Below, piece after piece: positions 9,379 to 21,742 of a stretch of DNA of 64,000 nt; the first letter of the stretch is position 1, and every line of letters begins with the position of its first letter. Under the pieces are notes generated by a model. The model was not told the origin of the DNA. It saw only the letters and a program-made list of their open reading frames with translations, and made no database searches. The stretch is from Turbatrix aceti (Eukaryota > Nematoda > Chromadorea > Rhabditida > Panagrolaimidae). Location: NCBI GenBank assembly GCA_963969345.1, contig OZ017768.1, positions 4,736,718 to 4,800,717 on the forward strand, written 5' to 3'. The translations under genes were made by a program, and so were the position numbers.

Positions 9379-12068
9379 ATGGCCGCTGCAGTCAGCTCGT
9401 CACCACCACAGACCTTGGAAGACGGCGGCGAGGACAACCTTTACCCCATCGCCGTCCTCATCGACGAACTTCGAAATGAGGACATCCAGCTTAGGCTCAA
9501 CAGCATCCGAAAGCTGTCAACCATCGCTCTTGCCCTCGGCGTCGAGCGAACAAGGAAGGAACTCATCCAATTTTTAACCGGTGAGTAATCAATTCAAGTG
9601 ACGTTTTTTCTCTGTTTTGAAAGTGCACGTCATTTGGGGCGCATTTTTGCCTTCTTATTTTTTTCCGGACTTTCAGATACGATATACGACGAGGATGAAG
9701 TTCTACTCGTGCTCGCAGAGCAACTCGGCAACTTCACGCCCCTCGTCGGCGGTCCTGAGCACGTGCACGTCCTCCTACCGCCCCTCGAAAACCTTGCCAA
9801 CATCGAGGAAACCGTCGTGCGCGACAAAGCCGTCGAATCCCTGCGCAAGATCGCGGACAAGCATTCAGCTTCCGCGCTTGAGGAATACTTTATCCCGATG
9901 GTTCTTCGTCTGGCCCAGGGCGATTGGTTTACGTCGCGTACTTCGTCGTGTGGACTCTTCGGCGTCGCCTACGCACGCGCGAACATGGCCAGCAAGACGG
10001 CTCTCCGCAACGCGTATAAGACCCTCTGCCGCGACGATACCCCGATGGTGCGCCGTGCCGCTGCTTCGAAGCTCGCTGACTTTGCCGACGTCCTCGAACT
10101 CGACTACCTGAAGAGCGACTTTTTGACTGTTTTTGAGGATCTCTGCCGCGATGATCAGGATTCAGTGCGTCTGCTCTCGGTTGAACCAGGTATCAAGTTT
10201 GTCACGCTGCTCCGGGGGGATTCTGAACTCCCACACGCCAAGCAGGCACTCAGGGATCTCATTGAGGACAAATCATGGCGTGTCCGATACATGGCTGCCG
10301 AAAAAATCGTCGAAGTGAGTTTTCTTGATTTTTTGGGCTTTTTTTTCTATTTCAGATTTTTTTTCAGATTCAAGAAGCACTCGGTGACGCCATCGCAACC
10401 GACGAAATTGTCACGCTCTACGTCAATCTCCTGAAGGACACGGAAAGCGAAGTCCGCGACGTGGCATCGATGAAGCTGCAGGGCTTCTGCGCAGGCCTGC
10501 CGAAGGAGACCCGAAGCGAACTCGTCGTCAGCCATATCCTCCCGGTCGTTCAGCCTCTGACGACCGATACCAACCAACACGTCAAGATTTCGCTTGCCTC
10601 GGTTGTCATGGGCATTGCTCCGCTTTTGGGAGAAAAGGAGACCCTCGAATTCCTTCTGCCCATATTTTTGAACATGCTGAAGGATGACACCCCAGAAGTT
10701 CGACTGAATGTTATTTCATCGCTCGACAAAGTCTCCAACGTCATTGGTCGCGCCGAACTCACAAATTCTCTGCTGCCAGCGATTGTGGATCTCGCTGAAG
10801 ACGGAAAATGGCGCGTGCGACTCGCTATCGTCGAGTACATGCCGCTGCTCGCTGACCAACTCGATCAGTCTTTCTTCGAGGAAAAGTTGCTTGAGCTTTG
10901 CATGAAATGGCTGACTGATCATGGTGAGTTTCAGTTTTTTACAGGGAATGTGTCAGCTGACTTTTTGGAGATTCTGTACAAAATTTTTCCCAAAACTAGG
11001 TTTTACTATGAAAAGTTTTTACTGTAAAATTTACCTGCCTGAGGCATGCTTTGGTAGAGTTACGGTCGCCTGAAATCGCGTTTTTGCCATTTTTGACGTT
11101 TTTTGGCACCTATATCGGTTCCTGAATAGAATTGAATTCTGAACAGAAACCGAATTAGAACCGAAACGCTACCGTAACTGGAACCGGTCGGAACCGAGTC
11201 ATAAAATAGCCGGAACCGACAACACTGTTTTCAAAGTCAGGGTACGTATTGATCGTCGTGATTTTTGATGGAGAATCCGAGAAAAATATAAAAATAAAGG
11301 GGTATCACATTGAAAAATGTCGAAACAATTGTTACCGTGGTTTCGGCATTTTCTAAGGTGATGACTTTATATTTTCTCAGATTCTTTATCAAAAATCACG
11401 TCGATCAATACGTACCCTGGCTTTATAAATGCTGTAGTTTTTTTTTCTATAACGTGCCAAAAATCGTCCAAATGCCAAAAAAAAGTGATTTCAGATGATC
11501 GTAACTCTGTCAATTTATGCCTCATGTGGTAAAATTTTAGAGTAAAAATTTTTCATAGTAATAACTACTTTTTTGAAAAATTTTGTTAAAAATTCCCAAA
11601 ATGTCACCTAACACATTATTTTTTAGTTTTTTGCTAACACGCATTTATGACCCCTGTTTTTTAGTCTTCGCAATCCGAGAAGCGGCAACCAACATCCTCA
11701 AACAGCTGGCAGACAAATTTGGAGCAAAATGGGCCATCGAACGGGTGCTTCCGAAGGTGAAGACGCTCTCCGAGGACAGGAACTACCTTCACCGCCTGAC
11801 CTGTCTCTTCTCCATCAAGGCCCTAGCGCAGTCCCTCGACCAGCAGAACGTCAAGGAACACCTCCTGCCTGTCGTCAAGCTTCTCGCCGAAGACAAGGTC
11901 CCCAACGTGAGGTTTAACGCTGCGAAAACCATCGCTGACATAGGAAAGGTGCTGGATGCCGCAACGGTGCAGAGCGAGCTCAAACCCCTCATCAATGTCC
12001 TCGCCGAGGATTCTGAAGCCGATGTCAAGTTCTTCGCTGAGGAAGCCAAGGTTCTGCTCGGTCTCTGA
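9379..12068 (+). CDS. paa-1: Protein phosphatase 2A 65-kDa regulatory (scaffold) subunit A
   Basis: Exons 9379-9580, 9677-10314, 10368-10923 and 11665-12068 give 599 residues, against about 590 in animals. The protein is a solenoid of 15 HEAT repeats that holds the PP2A catalytic C and regulatory B subunits. Conserved stretches identify it directly: the N-terminal block ending [17 protein letters not shown], then [68 protein letters not shown] and [19 protein letters not shown]. The segment between the [10 protein letters not shown] and SWRVRYM repeats is less conserved than usual. Intron 3 (10924-11664) is an ordinary intron enlarged by a family B MITE. AATAAA at about 12835 could end a long 3' UTR. 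Confidence 0.97.
10943..11626. mobile_element. Palindromic MITE (family B, copy 3) in PP2A-A intron
   Basis: The left terminus GGGAATGTGTCAGCTGACTT is mirrored by AAATGTCACCTAACACATT. It is about 684 bp, longer than the other copies because about 120 bp rich in GGAACCG/CGGTTCC words (11113-11235) sits in the left arm. Host intron left over: about 57 bp. Confidence 0.75.
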
Positions 12069-15000
12069 TGTGAGCGCCATCTGATGTCTCTTGCGAGGTT
12101 TTTTTTTTCCTTGACGGTCGGTCTTGGTTGGTTTTCACCCGTTCTTCTCGTTATCTTTCATCATTTCGCTCACCTACGCGCAGAAAAAATCGTAACTTCC
12201 TAACATGGTTCGTTCTTGTTTCGAAGTTTTATCCGAAATTTTAAACTGATCTGAAAAAAATTTATCAACCCGTTATGAGAGCTTGTTTTTTGATAGCGCG
12301 TCGCAGATAGGCTTTTTTTTGACCCCTGCGGCGTCTAGAAAGGCCAAGTTTTATTTTTTATCCCACCCCATACGCGTTCCTAGCACATCAAACGAATCAC
12401 AGCTCTGAACAGGATTTGTTCGACCCTTTTTGGTGTAAATATTTATTTGCGAATTTATTTCGAACTGAAAAGCGTAAAAAGCTGCGGTCATAATTTTTGA
12501 TAATTATTAATTAATGGTTTTTTGCCTGTTTGTAATTAGCAGCGACTGCAAAAAAAGTATACTTTTGGATACCTAGAGACAGATTACCTACCACCCTCTC
12601 TTTTCAGTTCAGTTTGCGGTTTTGAGATACTTCTCCATTGAACTTGTCATCTTCTTCTTCTTTTTCTTCATCTTCGGCCCTTTTTTCCATTGTCCATCCT
12701 TCCCTTCTGATTTGTCGTTTTTTGCAGTTTTTTGACGAGGCAACACAGCAACACACGTCTTCTTCTTTATTTTATTACTTTTTCTTATTTTTTTGGGCGT
12801 TCATTCATTTTTTTTGTGTTTGTTCTGTTTACGGAATAAAGTGAAATTATTCGATTTGGCAACCCGCTGGGTGGGGTCCCGGCGAAGGCTCAAAATCCGG
12901 TTGGTTGTTGGATTTTTGGTCGGCTGGAAAAAATTTGGAGGTGTTTTTGAAAAAAAATACAAACACATTTTTTTTATTTAAATTTAAATTTAAATCTTTT
13001 AATCAAATAAATAATTTACATTTTGAAAATTAAATTATTTATTTGATGAAAATTCAAAAAAAATGAAAATTTTAATGTTGAAAAACTAAATTTTTTTTAA
13101 GTTTTGTCAAACAAAAAAATGAATAAAAAAAACTAAAAAACAAATAAATTTTTTTTCTCTGTAAAATAGGCCAAATTAAAAATTTCGGCAGATATTTAGG
13201 CGGCCTAATTTGTTTATTTTTTTACGGCGTATGCCTTGGTGCCGGGCAACAACCGTCTCCAGCTTCGAAGAAACGGAGCGGAGATAGATAGCATCGGGCG
13301 AAATGAGAATGACGTTCACAGAACGTGCGCTGCTAATATTTATTATAAGTTATGTAGCCGACCGGGCGGCTGCAATCATGCGTTGAAGGTTGGAGGTTGA
13401 GTGGGGGCTTTGATGGACACAGGTAGGGCACGTGACAGGCGAACTCACGTGGTTTGCCTTGGCCTGGGGAGGGGTGAAGGGTCGCGATTCGGGTGAATTC
13501 ATCTCTGTGTTTTCATCTCTGCGGGCAGACGCGCCGTTAACCGAGCTCCTGTTCAACTGCCGTCGTCGGCGCCGACCGCGTGAAAGATGATTCTTCTCGA
13601 GATTACGCGTCACGGACCGCTCCTCGCTCCTAGATACATAGTAGCCTGAAAATTGAGCAGCGCCTGAAAGCTGAAAGCTGAAAACTCCTCGCTACACTTG
13701 TTTGTGGTTTTCGGTTTTCAAACTTCCTACGTCGAAACAAAACAAGCATGCTGTCATGTTTCTGTTTTGACGCGTTCGCTGCAGATGCTTCCGATAATCC
13801 AAGGCCTACATATTTTTTAATTTACTTCTCGCGAGAAAAAAATTCTTGATTGGACGGGTGGGCGGGGCTTGTTGGTTCGCTTTGCCTTTGTGGTCAGTAG
13901 TCAGTGAGCGAGATGTGATCTCCGGACCGCTCCAGGACAAGACGGGCGAGCAGGCTCTGACTCGTCTCTCAAAGGAATAATTATTTGGTTGTCCTCAATC
14001 GACCACGCGAGAATTATAAAGAGTCGTAATTAAATAATGCCCTCGCCCCACGTGCACCCAACGCGTGTTTTTGGCACTCACTCATTGTTGCGGAATGCCC
14101 ACCAGTCTTTTCTCTGTCTTTTTTTGCTAACTGGTGCCTTCGTAGCGAGGATTTGCTTCTTCGAATGTATAATATCTGTATCGTAGTGCGTGTTGGACAG
14201 TTTTTGGCTTGAAATTCGTATTTGGAAGATTTTTTTTTCGGGGGCGCTGTAGTTTTTCCAAAATCCAGAATCTGGATTCTAAAATTTAAGAATCCGAATT
14301 TGCTCAAATTTGTTATTTTAAATTTTTTGACATCAGCGTATACGTTTTTTGTAGCTTCGCGTACCTCCTCCGCAGATTTACCTGGGATTATTGCCGAGGT
14401 TTATTCAACAACGACGGCGCCGAGGGCACAATGGGCTCGACCTCGATGTATTCGGATTTAGCCATTTTGTGTCTCCGATGAATCCTCGAGTACTTTGAGG
14501 TGTGTTTTTACGCTAACACAAATGTCTATATCTCTGACGAAAATTTTTTCTTTAAGAAAACCCGGCCGTGCCGCCATTGGGCAAGTTAGGCGTTCTTTGG
14601 CAGTTTATTTGCCAACATTCAAAGTCTTGGGATCTTAAGTCTTTGGAGTGTTTAATGAATTCAATACAAATAAGCTCTGCTGATTTTGGAAAAACGGACA
14701 CCTCGTGTCTGTCTCTCTGTTCTTTGTGGGCGCATAATATTTTTAAATGCGTATCGTGCCTCGTGGCAGTCCAAATGAAATTGGTCCTCCAAGTTTTTGC
14801 TCTGCTTCGACGAATATATTAATGATGTGCTTTTTTAGTGCATCGCGTGGCACCGTGCTACGTGCTTTTTGGCACCATGAAGCATAATAGCCCTATTCCG
14901 GCAAAGCGTGGCGCGCGCTTGCTGGCGATCACAAACTGCCCGGGTCGACGGCGGCGTGATCTTTGTTGTCTTGGCAGCCTTGCGCGTTTCGTCCGGATTA

Positions 15001-16755
15001 CGGTCAATCCTGCAGGCGCAACAGGGGTGTAAACAAGCCGGGAACACGGCCAACTTGTCCCCTCTTCCATGTTTTGGTTCATTACGGCCGCGGCGGTCGG
15101 CTGCCACTTGCGAAGTTATGTTCATGTTCTGGCTCGCACCTTGTTAAGCACCCTCCTGGAGAGTGGTATGACGTGGGTTCCGGCACGCTGGCAAAAATAA
15201 CTTGGGCAAGTTACAGCGCGAACTAAGGGTCAAAGGCGGTCCGAGCGTTGATTCTTGAGCTCTGCCAAGTTGTGATAATTTTTTCTTTTTCTGCAACGTT
15301 AACCCTAAATTTTAATCCTACTCGATTTGAAGCTTCTTTTTTCCATTTTTTTGTCTACAAATTTTTTTTGCCCCCATAGTTGAAACCGGTCTCTATGGAC
15401 CGAGTTTTACCACGAATGAACCGTTTGATACCGGTGTTGGTGAATTAGCCGTCAGACACAGTCTCATCCATCGGCACCGGTGCTCACTCAGATGGGCATA
15501 ATACCAACCGCGCCTGCGCTCTGTGTCTTTTTTCAAACTTTCTCATCAGCGCGTGTCTGTCATTTATTTGGCTTCGTCAGCTTTCTAAAACCCCCAGCTT
15601 CCGCTTTTCATGAACTCTGCAAACAAAAATAATCCATCCATCCAATGCGCCTTCTATTATAAATTAGAAGTGTCAATTCCCTGTGTGAGAGTGACGTTCA
15701 CAGAAAAACATGACTTTTTCTAATAGGGTTATTTCTTGGCTCATTAGACGCCGGGAAGGAGTACTATGAGTCTGATTGCGCGTTGTTGTGCGTCGTCGTG
15801 ACGTTCAACGTCCAGCGTTCAACGTGGACTCCAAACTCGAATCTCGGTGACGCAAAGGTGAATGAATGGCTTCTTTGTCCGTCCAAACCGATGACAAACC
15901 ATTTCCTGAAGAACAACACGGTTACGCATGCATTTATGCGTATATTTATTTTCGGTTTGTAGTGCACTTGAAAAGGCTTGTTTGTTGACTGAACTTGTTT
16001 ACCCCCCAAGAAGGGCATTAGCCTATGTCAGCCGATCTTGGTTTGAGCACAACACATGTGATGTGCGAATTAGGATTAGTATGAATTTTGCGCGGCAATT
16101 CACTTTGCCAGTGAAATGGCTTCTTTCTAATTAATTGGAAATTGCAAAATTCCCTAGAGTGTGATAGCGTCCGCACTTTGATGCCAGATTGTATCTATCA
16201 TATCACCGTCACCGCCGGTTTGTATCAACACAGTTCTGGGAAAACAAAATAAAAAAAATGGAGCAAGTTACATACTCGCATCGATGCCGCGCATGCGCGC
16301 ATGGATGAAATTCTGAAGTCAAAGTCATCCATGTCACGTTTCACTCCTGTTCACGTATTCTGACATGAGTTGCCCAAACCTCGGTACACAGCCACTCCAC
16401 ACTCCACTCCGGTGGTGCCGATAATGTATTCCGACTTCAAACAACAACATCCGGCAAAGCCGAGATGTTGTTTGGCATGCCAAACGCAACGTGGACAGGG
16501 GACAACTTTCATTTGTACTTGTACTTCGGCGTGTTCGATAAGAGGTTCATCGCCCGCACCGAAGAAGCCCTAACTTTTGCAGGCAACGGCACAGCACCAA
16601 AGAGTGATTTCCGACCGGAGCATCTCTTTTCTCTCTCTCTCTTTCGTTTGCCGGTGTGACAACAGCAGCACAGCGACGACGACGACGACGACGTCGTCTG
16701 TCACCGCGTAGACCACACCCACCACCTCCACCGCGTCTCGCCGGCCCTTTCCACC
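12069..16755. other. 4.7-kb intergenic region
   Basis: The first ~770 bp is probably the PP2A-A 3' UTR (AATAAA near 12835). From 12960 to 13200 it is very AT-rich with a perfect inverted repeat. The remainder holds many short open frames without family signatures or consistent splice sites. A CGA trinucleotide run at about 16674-16695 and a CT run at about 16630-16640 lie just upstream of the receptor gene. No tRNA cloverleaf or other RNA gene was recognised by eye. Confidence 0.5.
13002..13047. repeat. Perfect 17-bp AT-rich inverted repeat
   Basis: ATCAAATAAATAATTTA (13002-13018) is repeated exactly in inverted order at 13031-13047 with a 12-bp loop. It could form a cruciform or an RNA hairpin. 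No known function. Confidence 0.7.
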
Positions 16756-18839
16756 ATGCCGCCAGCAGATGCGGCAGCCCCCCGGCCTCCTAGCCTCTAC
16801 GACGAACGGGAAATGTTTTTTGAAATAACTTCGACGCCTATATTCTTTGCAACGATTGCGGAGAGCACGGCAAATGTCTGGAACGTTGTCGCCTGCGTGT
16901 ACCTCATTTCCAGGGTCAGGACGACCAGGCTCATGCACAAGAATCTCAAAACACTCCTGGTAGGCATTTTTGAATGATTTGCAGTGGTTTCTGCTCTTTG
17001 GCGGGGCCTAAAAAGGATATAATGTATAATTCATCTTTTCAACATGTTTTTGACAATCCTAATAAATATTTGGACTTGTTTGAGACAAAAGCTGTCTGCA
17101 AAAGTAAAAAAGTTCCAGGTAACGCGCCACTAAGCGCAATTTTACCTGCAAACGCCTCAGTCATGCGGAAAAAACAACTTAGTTCCTTCCTTCACAAAAA
17201 TTTTTCAGATTTCCTTGTCTGCCAACCTGATCCTCTTCAACGCCGTCCGGTTCGTCAAGAGCTTCGGATACTTCATGGTCCAACGAGACACCAAGGAGAT
17301 GGCCAAGATGAACCTCGGCGGAGGATACTTTATCTTTGCCAACCGATTTTGCATGGTCAATCGGTTTTTCTATGACGCCACCGTCAACGTTCTGTCCCTG
17401 ACAATGCTCGGGATTCTCCTGGAACGGGTGGCTGCAACACGCTTTGTCAAGTACTACGAAATGGCTTCTTCAGACATTGTTGCGCGGAGTATCGTAGCCC
17501 TCCAGGTAGGCATGACTTTTTCTTTACGGTGGATGACTTTTTTTGCTTTTGGTCGTGGTCTTGTTTTGTCACCGTAATTTAAATAAGTCTATGGACGACG
17601 GACGAACAAACGAACAATCGTGGCAATTATGAGTTATAAAAAATAGCGTGGTGTACTTTGGATGGGAAATCGTTGGGTCCAGGGTAAAAACATGAAGAAG
17701 CATGTTACACAGTTTTTGCGACGGATTTAGCACTTTGATGACAAACTCGTTCCTTTGGGAGTAAAATTAAGGGCAAAGAATATTACACTCGCAAAACGTT
17801 CATTTTTCAGTGGATTGGAGGGTTCCTGACAGCGGCATCATTTTTGGCAATCGACGAATTTCAATTCAATTACTGGAATGCCGAGCGATTACTGGTCACG
17901 TGTTCCTTTGTCTACACGCGTCCAGGAGCTGTGCTCGGCTTCTTCGCCTTTTCCGTCTTCTTGTTCTGCCCTTTTTCTATCGTAAGTTTACTCACCTGTC
18001 ATCATTTGCACGAACCACCACAACTTGCTCAACTTCGTAACCCTTGATGCATGTGAACCTTTCTCGGGTTCTGTGAAGAAAGGCAATTTGAGATTGGTTT
18101 CATTCGTGACACTCGGTTGATTAGCCCGCGTCATCGGCTGGAAATTGCAATTTCCGTACGCCGTTGATGACTGCTTGCTTGTTTGTTTCGCAAATGCAAA
18201 AGCAAAGAAAAAAAATTAAAACACCAATGTGCGCTAAAATATTTATTTATATGTATTTATTTTTAATTGAAATTAAATAACTTTTTTTTCAGATAGCGGT
18301 AATTTTGTATCGTTTCAACCGTTATCATTACAATAAAAGCGAGAGCGAGAAGCTCACCATCCGGTACCAGTACAAGGAGAATGTCACCACCCTCATGTTC
18401 CTCGTACCCCTCATGACCGCTTTTGGCATGTCCAACGTTATTTCTGCCTCGTTGATTTCGTACATGTTCATCCACGTCGTCGAAGCCGGCACCGTTGACA
18501 ACATACTCGTCGACCGACTTTGGAAGGTTGAAAAGGTTGGTTCGGTCGTTGAAAACAAAAAAAAGTTAAAGTGCACCCCTCTTTCAGGCGTACAACGCAA
18601 CGGTGACGCTTTATACCGTGGTTTTTGTCTTTCTCTGCGTTCGTCTGCACAGACCGCTCTGGGACACGTTCCGGCACGATCTGCGCTGTCTGACGGGCAA
18701 GAAACGGGCCAGGGACACTCCCACTCCCACCATGGCCAATGGGGGTCGGCTCCGGATGCTCGATCGAAACGGAAAATTTGTTAACGTTGAATGCGAAGGT
18801 GACGTGTACTTCAAAAATCTGCAGAGTACGTGGAAATAG
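16756..18839 (+). CDS. Sre-type seven-transmembrane chemoreceptor
   Basis: Exons 16756-16959, 17209-17505, 17811-17981, 18293-18535 and 18588-18839 join in phase 0 to 388 residues. At least six or seven hydrophobic spans are visible (for example WIGGFLTAASFLAI, GAVLGFFAFSVFLFCPFSI, TLMFLVPLMTAFGMSNVI, VTLYTVVFVFLCV). The segment LTIRYQYKENVTTLMFLVP matches the hallmark of Sre receptors (L-x-x-R-[FY]-Q-x-x-E-N before a membrane helix). The basic cytoplasmic tail is about 50 residues. Sre proteins are nematode chemosensory GPCR-like receptors; the ligand cannot be deduced. It is a lone copy here, while Caenorhabditis Sre genes usually cluster. AATAAA lies at about 18875. Confidence 0.8.
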
Positions 18840-19169
18840 TGTAGTATAGTTCCTTCGTATGGAATTCATGCAAGAATAAAGGGTACCATTTCTGCCGTAT
18901 TTACAGACAGACAGGGTATTCGAAATTGGAGGGAATATGGCGCCACGCCATGCAAGTAAGCACCGACTTGAGTACAAGTCGGCGCTTCGAGAACATCAAA
19001 GGATAGGATATCGCAAGGGGGAGGGGGTCTGGAAGGCTTTTATCATCATTCCGACCAAAAACAGGGTGTAGAGTATCGCTCGCCATCGCCGGACCATTAC
19101 TATCATCGTCTTCACGCCAAAGACGGCTGGCTCTTTTTTGGTTACTTCAAGACAATTTTTTACCCCAAA

Positions 19170-19472
19170 ATGAACACCGTTCTGATTTGCGTCCTTTTCG
19201 GTAAGTTTTTTGATAAAAACTTGTTCCAAGTGAATAAAAACAAACTTTTAGTTCTGCTCTTCTCCGAAACAATGGCCCTGCGAGGCGCCATCTATCGTAA
19301 CGGCAGATCCGACAAGCTTTACGGTATCGCGCAGACGAACAAATTTCTGCGCTTCGGACGCGGGGCAAACAGAATCGCGTTCGTAAATCAGCCTCTCGGC
19401 GAGCCGTACGGCGTCTTCGTGGTGGGACAACCGGACGACAATGGTGCTGGCATCATGGAAATACCAAACTGA
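19170..19472 (+). CDS. Small secreted peptide precursor with FLRFGR motif (FaRP-like candidate)
   Basis: Exons 19170-19200 and 19252-19472 give 83 residues. Residues 1-18 are a clear signal peptide (MNTVLICVLFVLLFSET). The short mature region contains KFLRFGR at residues 41-47. Phe-Leu-Arg-Phe-Gly followed by a basic residue is the processing signal for an FLRFamide; glycine would give the C-terminal amide. Cleavage sites would be single basic residues, weaker than the usual dibasic pairs, and only one copy is present. The remainder is not repetitive. AATAAA is at about 19588. Alternatives are a secreted peptide of another class with a chance FLRFG. Confidence 0.55.
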   Translation: MNTVLICVLFGKFFDKNLFQVNKNKLLVLLFSETMALRGAIYRNGRSDKLYGIAQTNKFLRFGRGANRIAFVNQPLGEPYGVFVVGQPDDNGAGIMEIPN

Positions 19473-20244
19473 GCTTGACCATGTAACCGAATTCATATTA
19501 TATCCCCCCGCTTCCAGGACAGTACAGTGAGTTAAAAATACAAAAGTAAATTAATCGCCTTGTCAGTGTGTGTGTGTGTGTGACCCCAAATAAATCTGAT
19601 CATTGTTAATTCGGTAACGGAAGACTTCGCAAAAAATAATTGGATAGCGAAAAATTTAAAAATATTTATGTATCTTTCAAAAAACAACAGTAAAACAGAA
19701 AGTCTGACTACGAATACGACCAAGGAAAAAAGTGAGCAATTACGAAGCGTAGACGCAAACACAGATACCGTAAGCACCATCTAAGAGGCCGTCGCATCTA
19801 TGCCACTCGTTTTGGTTGATGACCTAGCCTTATGTAATCGTATCCAGGGTCTGTTCATCGTCGACAAAACTCTACGATAGATAAATAATTGACGATCCGT
19901 AGATGACAACCACCGCTATCGAAAGACAAATATTATACAAAATCAATGGACGCCGAAGCCGAAGCTATGCTGCTAACCTGGTTTTGGACGAGATCGGGAA
20001 AGGAAAGAAAATCGACTGAAAATTCGGGCATGTACGGTAGAATCGGCCCCGGCGTAGACTAGGAACGCAAAAATGTACGAAAAATAGGAACTATCTAAGT
20101 CGACAGTTTGAACGGATCCAAATTCGGAAAAAAATAGCCAGTTTTTTGGTCGCACAATGCCAAAATACCAAAACTTGCTTTTTGTTTGCGCATTTTTTTA
20201 CACGTGCCTTTCCTGTTTGTTTTTTACATCTGGTGCTTTATCCA
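19473..20244. other. Intergenic region with (TG)n microsatellite
   Basis: 772 bp without a recognisable gene. A (TG)n tract of about 16 bp lies at 19565-19581, just before the likely polyadenylation signal (about 19588) of the peptide gene. The rest is AT-rich and should contain the metaxin promoter. Confidence 0.5.
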
Positions 20245-21422
20245 ATGGCTACAATGACCACCGAAGATGACCGCCTCGATGTTTGGCCTTCGGATTTCGG
20301 GTTGGCATCTGTGGACGTTGGCTGTCTGCAGTCTATGGTGAGAAAAAGTTTTATAAAAACTTGAAAAATTCATTTTCTTTTTTTCAGGCAGCAGTCAAAA
20401 TGGCCGCTGCGCCAGTTCAGTTTGTGGACTCCCGATCACCGTGGAAGTCACCGAGCGGTAGGTGGTTGAAGGGGGAAGAAAGTATTCATGGACAAGGTTT
20501 TAGGCAATTTTCCGCTTCTGCGGAACAACGGAAAAGTCACCGCGACTTCGTTTGAGGAGGTTGTTGACTACCTGAGAGGCCTGAACCAGGAAATCGTGCT
20601 TGATGGCGAGCTTACGCCCAGCCAGAAGGCTGAATTCGTCGCGTACACTTCTTATCTGAAGTACCGATTATACCCTGCTCTGGTTAGTTTTTTTGTAAGC
20701 TTTTGGGATTCAAATGTTTGATTTTGTTTGTTTCAGCTGCACAATTTGTGGCTGGACGAAGCCAATTTTCAGTACGTCACCCATCATTGGTTTTCCTCGA
20801 CCATCTACTTCCCCTTCAACGTCATGTACATCGAGCGCCAGAGAAGACAGGCTCGGGCTGTCGTCGACGGCACCCGTAGGACTGAAAATGAGCTTATCGT
20901 CGATGCCATCAAGGTTGGACCCAACTTTTTTTTGCTGTCTTTTTCATTTTTTTCCAGGTTTTGAACGGTCTTTCGGCGAAGCTGGGTGACAACAAGTATT
21001 TTTGTGGCGACAAGCCATGCTCCCTGGACGCTCTCATCTTTGGCTACCTCGCTCCGATCCTCAAACTGCCCCTCCCCAGTGACCGCCTTCAGATCCAGCT
21101 CTCATCGCTGCCGAACCTGGTCCGCTTCGTCGAATCCATCATCAGCATCTATCTGCCCCTCACCGAGGACCAGATTCGTCTGCAAAACGAGGGAAAGCAT
21201 GAATGGGAGAAGCGCAAGACGAAGGCCCAGCGAGCTGCCGAAGAGCGACGACAGCGAAGGGAGCAGAAAAAGTCCCAGGAACAGGCGGCCAAGGACAATT
21301 CCATCGTCAACACCGTGCTCTTTGCCGCGGGCGCGGTAACCCTCTCCCTGCTCTTCGCGGTGCACACCGGCATGATCTCCTTCATCAACGAAGACGATGA
21401 CTTCCTCGAGGACGTCAACTGA
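20245..21422 (+). CDS. mtx-1: Metaxin 1, outer mitochondrial membrane import protein
   Basis: Exons 20245-20337, 20388-20457, 20504-20682, 20737-20913 and 20958-21422 give 327 residues. The metaxin GST-like fold is visible: an N-terminal thioredoxin-like part (LDVWPSDFGLASVD, SPWKSPSGNFP), then a helical part with NKYFCGDKPCSLDALIFGYLA, which parallels FFFGDAPASLDAFVFSYLA of MTX1. A charged coiled stretch (about residues 245-280) precedes one C-terminal membrane anchor (VNTVLFAAGAVTLSLLFAV). Metaxins act with the SAM complex in outer-membrane protein assembly and in mitochondrial transport adaptors. ISY1 follows on the same strand after 320 bp, with AATAAA at about 21537, so separate transcripts are likely. 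Confidence 0.92.
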
Positions 21423-21742
21423 CGCCCTCATTGACCTTTGCAGGGTCGCTCACGGTGAACCCGAGCGACTTCTTGTAGGCTAGCATTTTATGTACCATTT
21501 ATCTGTAAGGCTTTAGTTGTTCTAAATACGATGCCAAATAAAATGTACAAACGAGGAAATAATGACTAAAAAGGGATTTTATTAGAGGAACGAAAAAATT
21601 TGGGAAAAAGCGAATTTCGACCGCGTGCGCATTTTAATGAGTCAATTTCGTGGCGAGACTCTTCAACTTGGAATTGCGCTTTGTTTTGCTCTTTTTTTTC
21701 TCGAGTTCTGACGTTTTTCTCGTTTTACTCCGACGAATCAAA

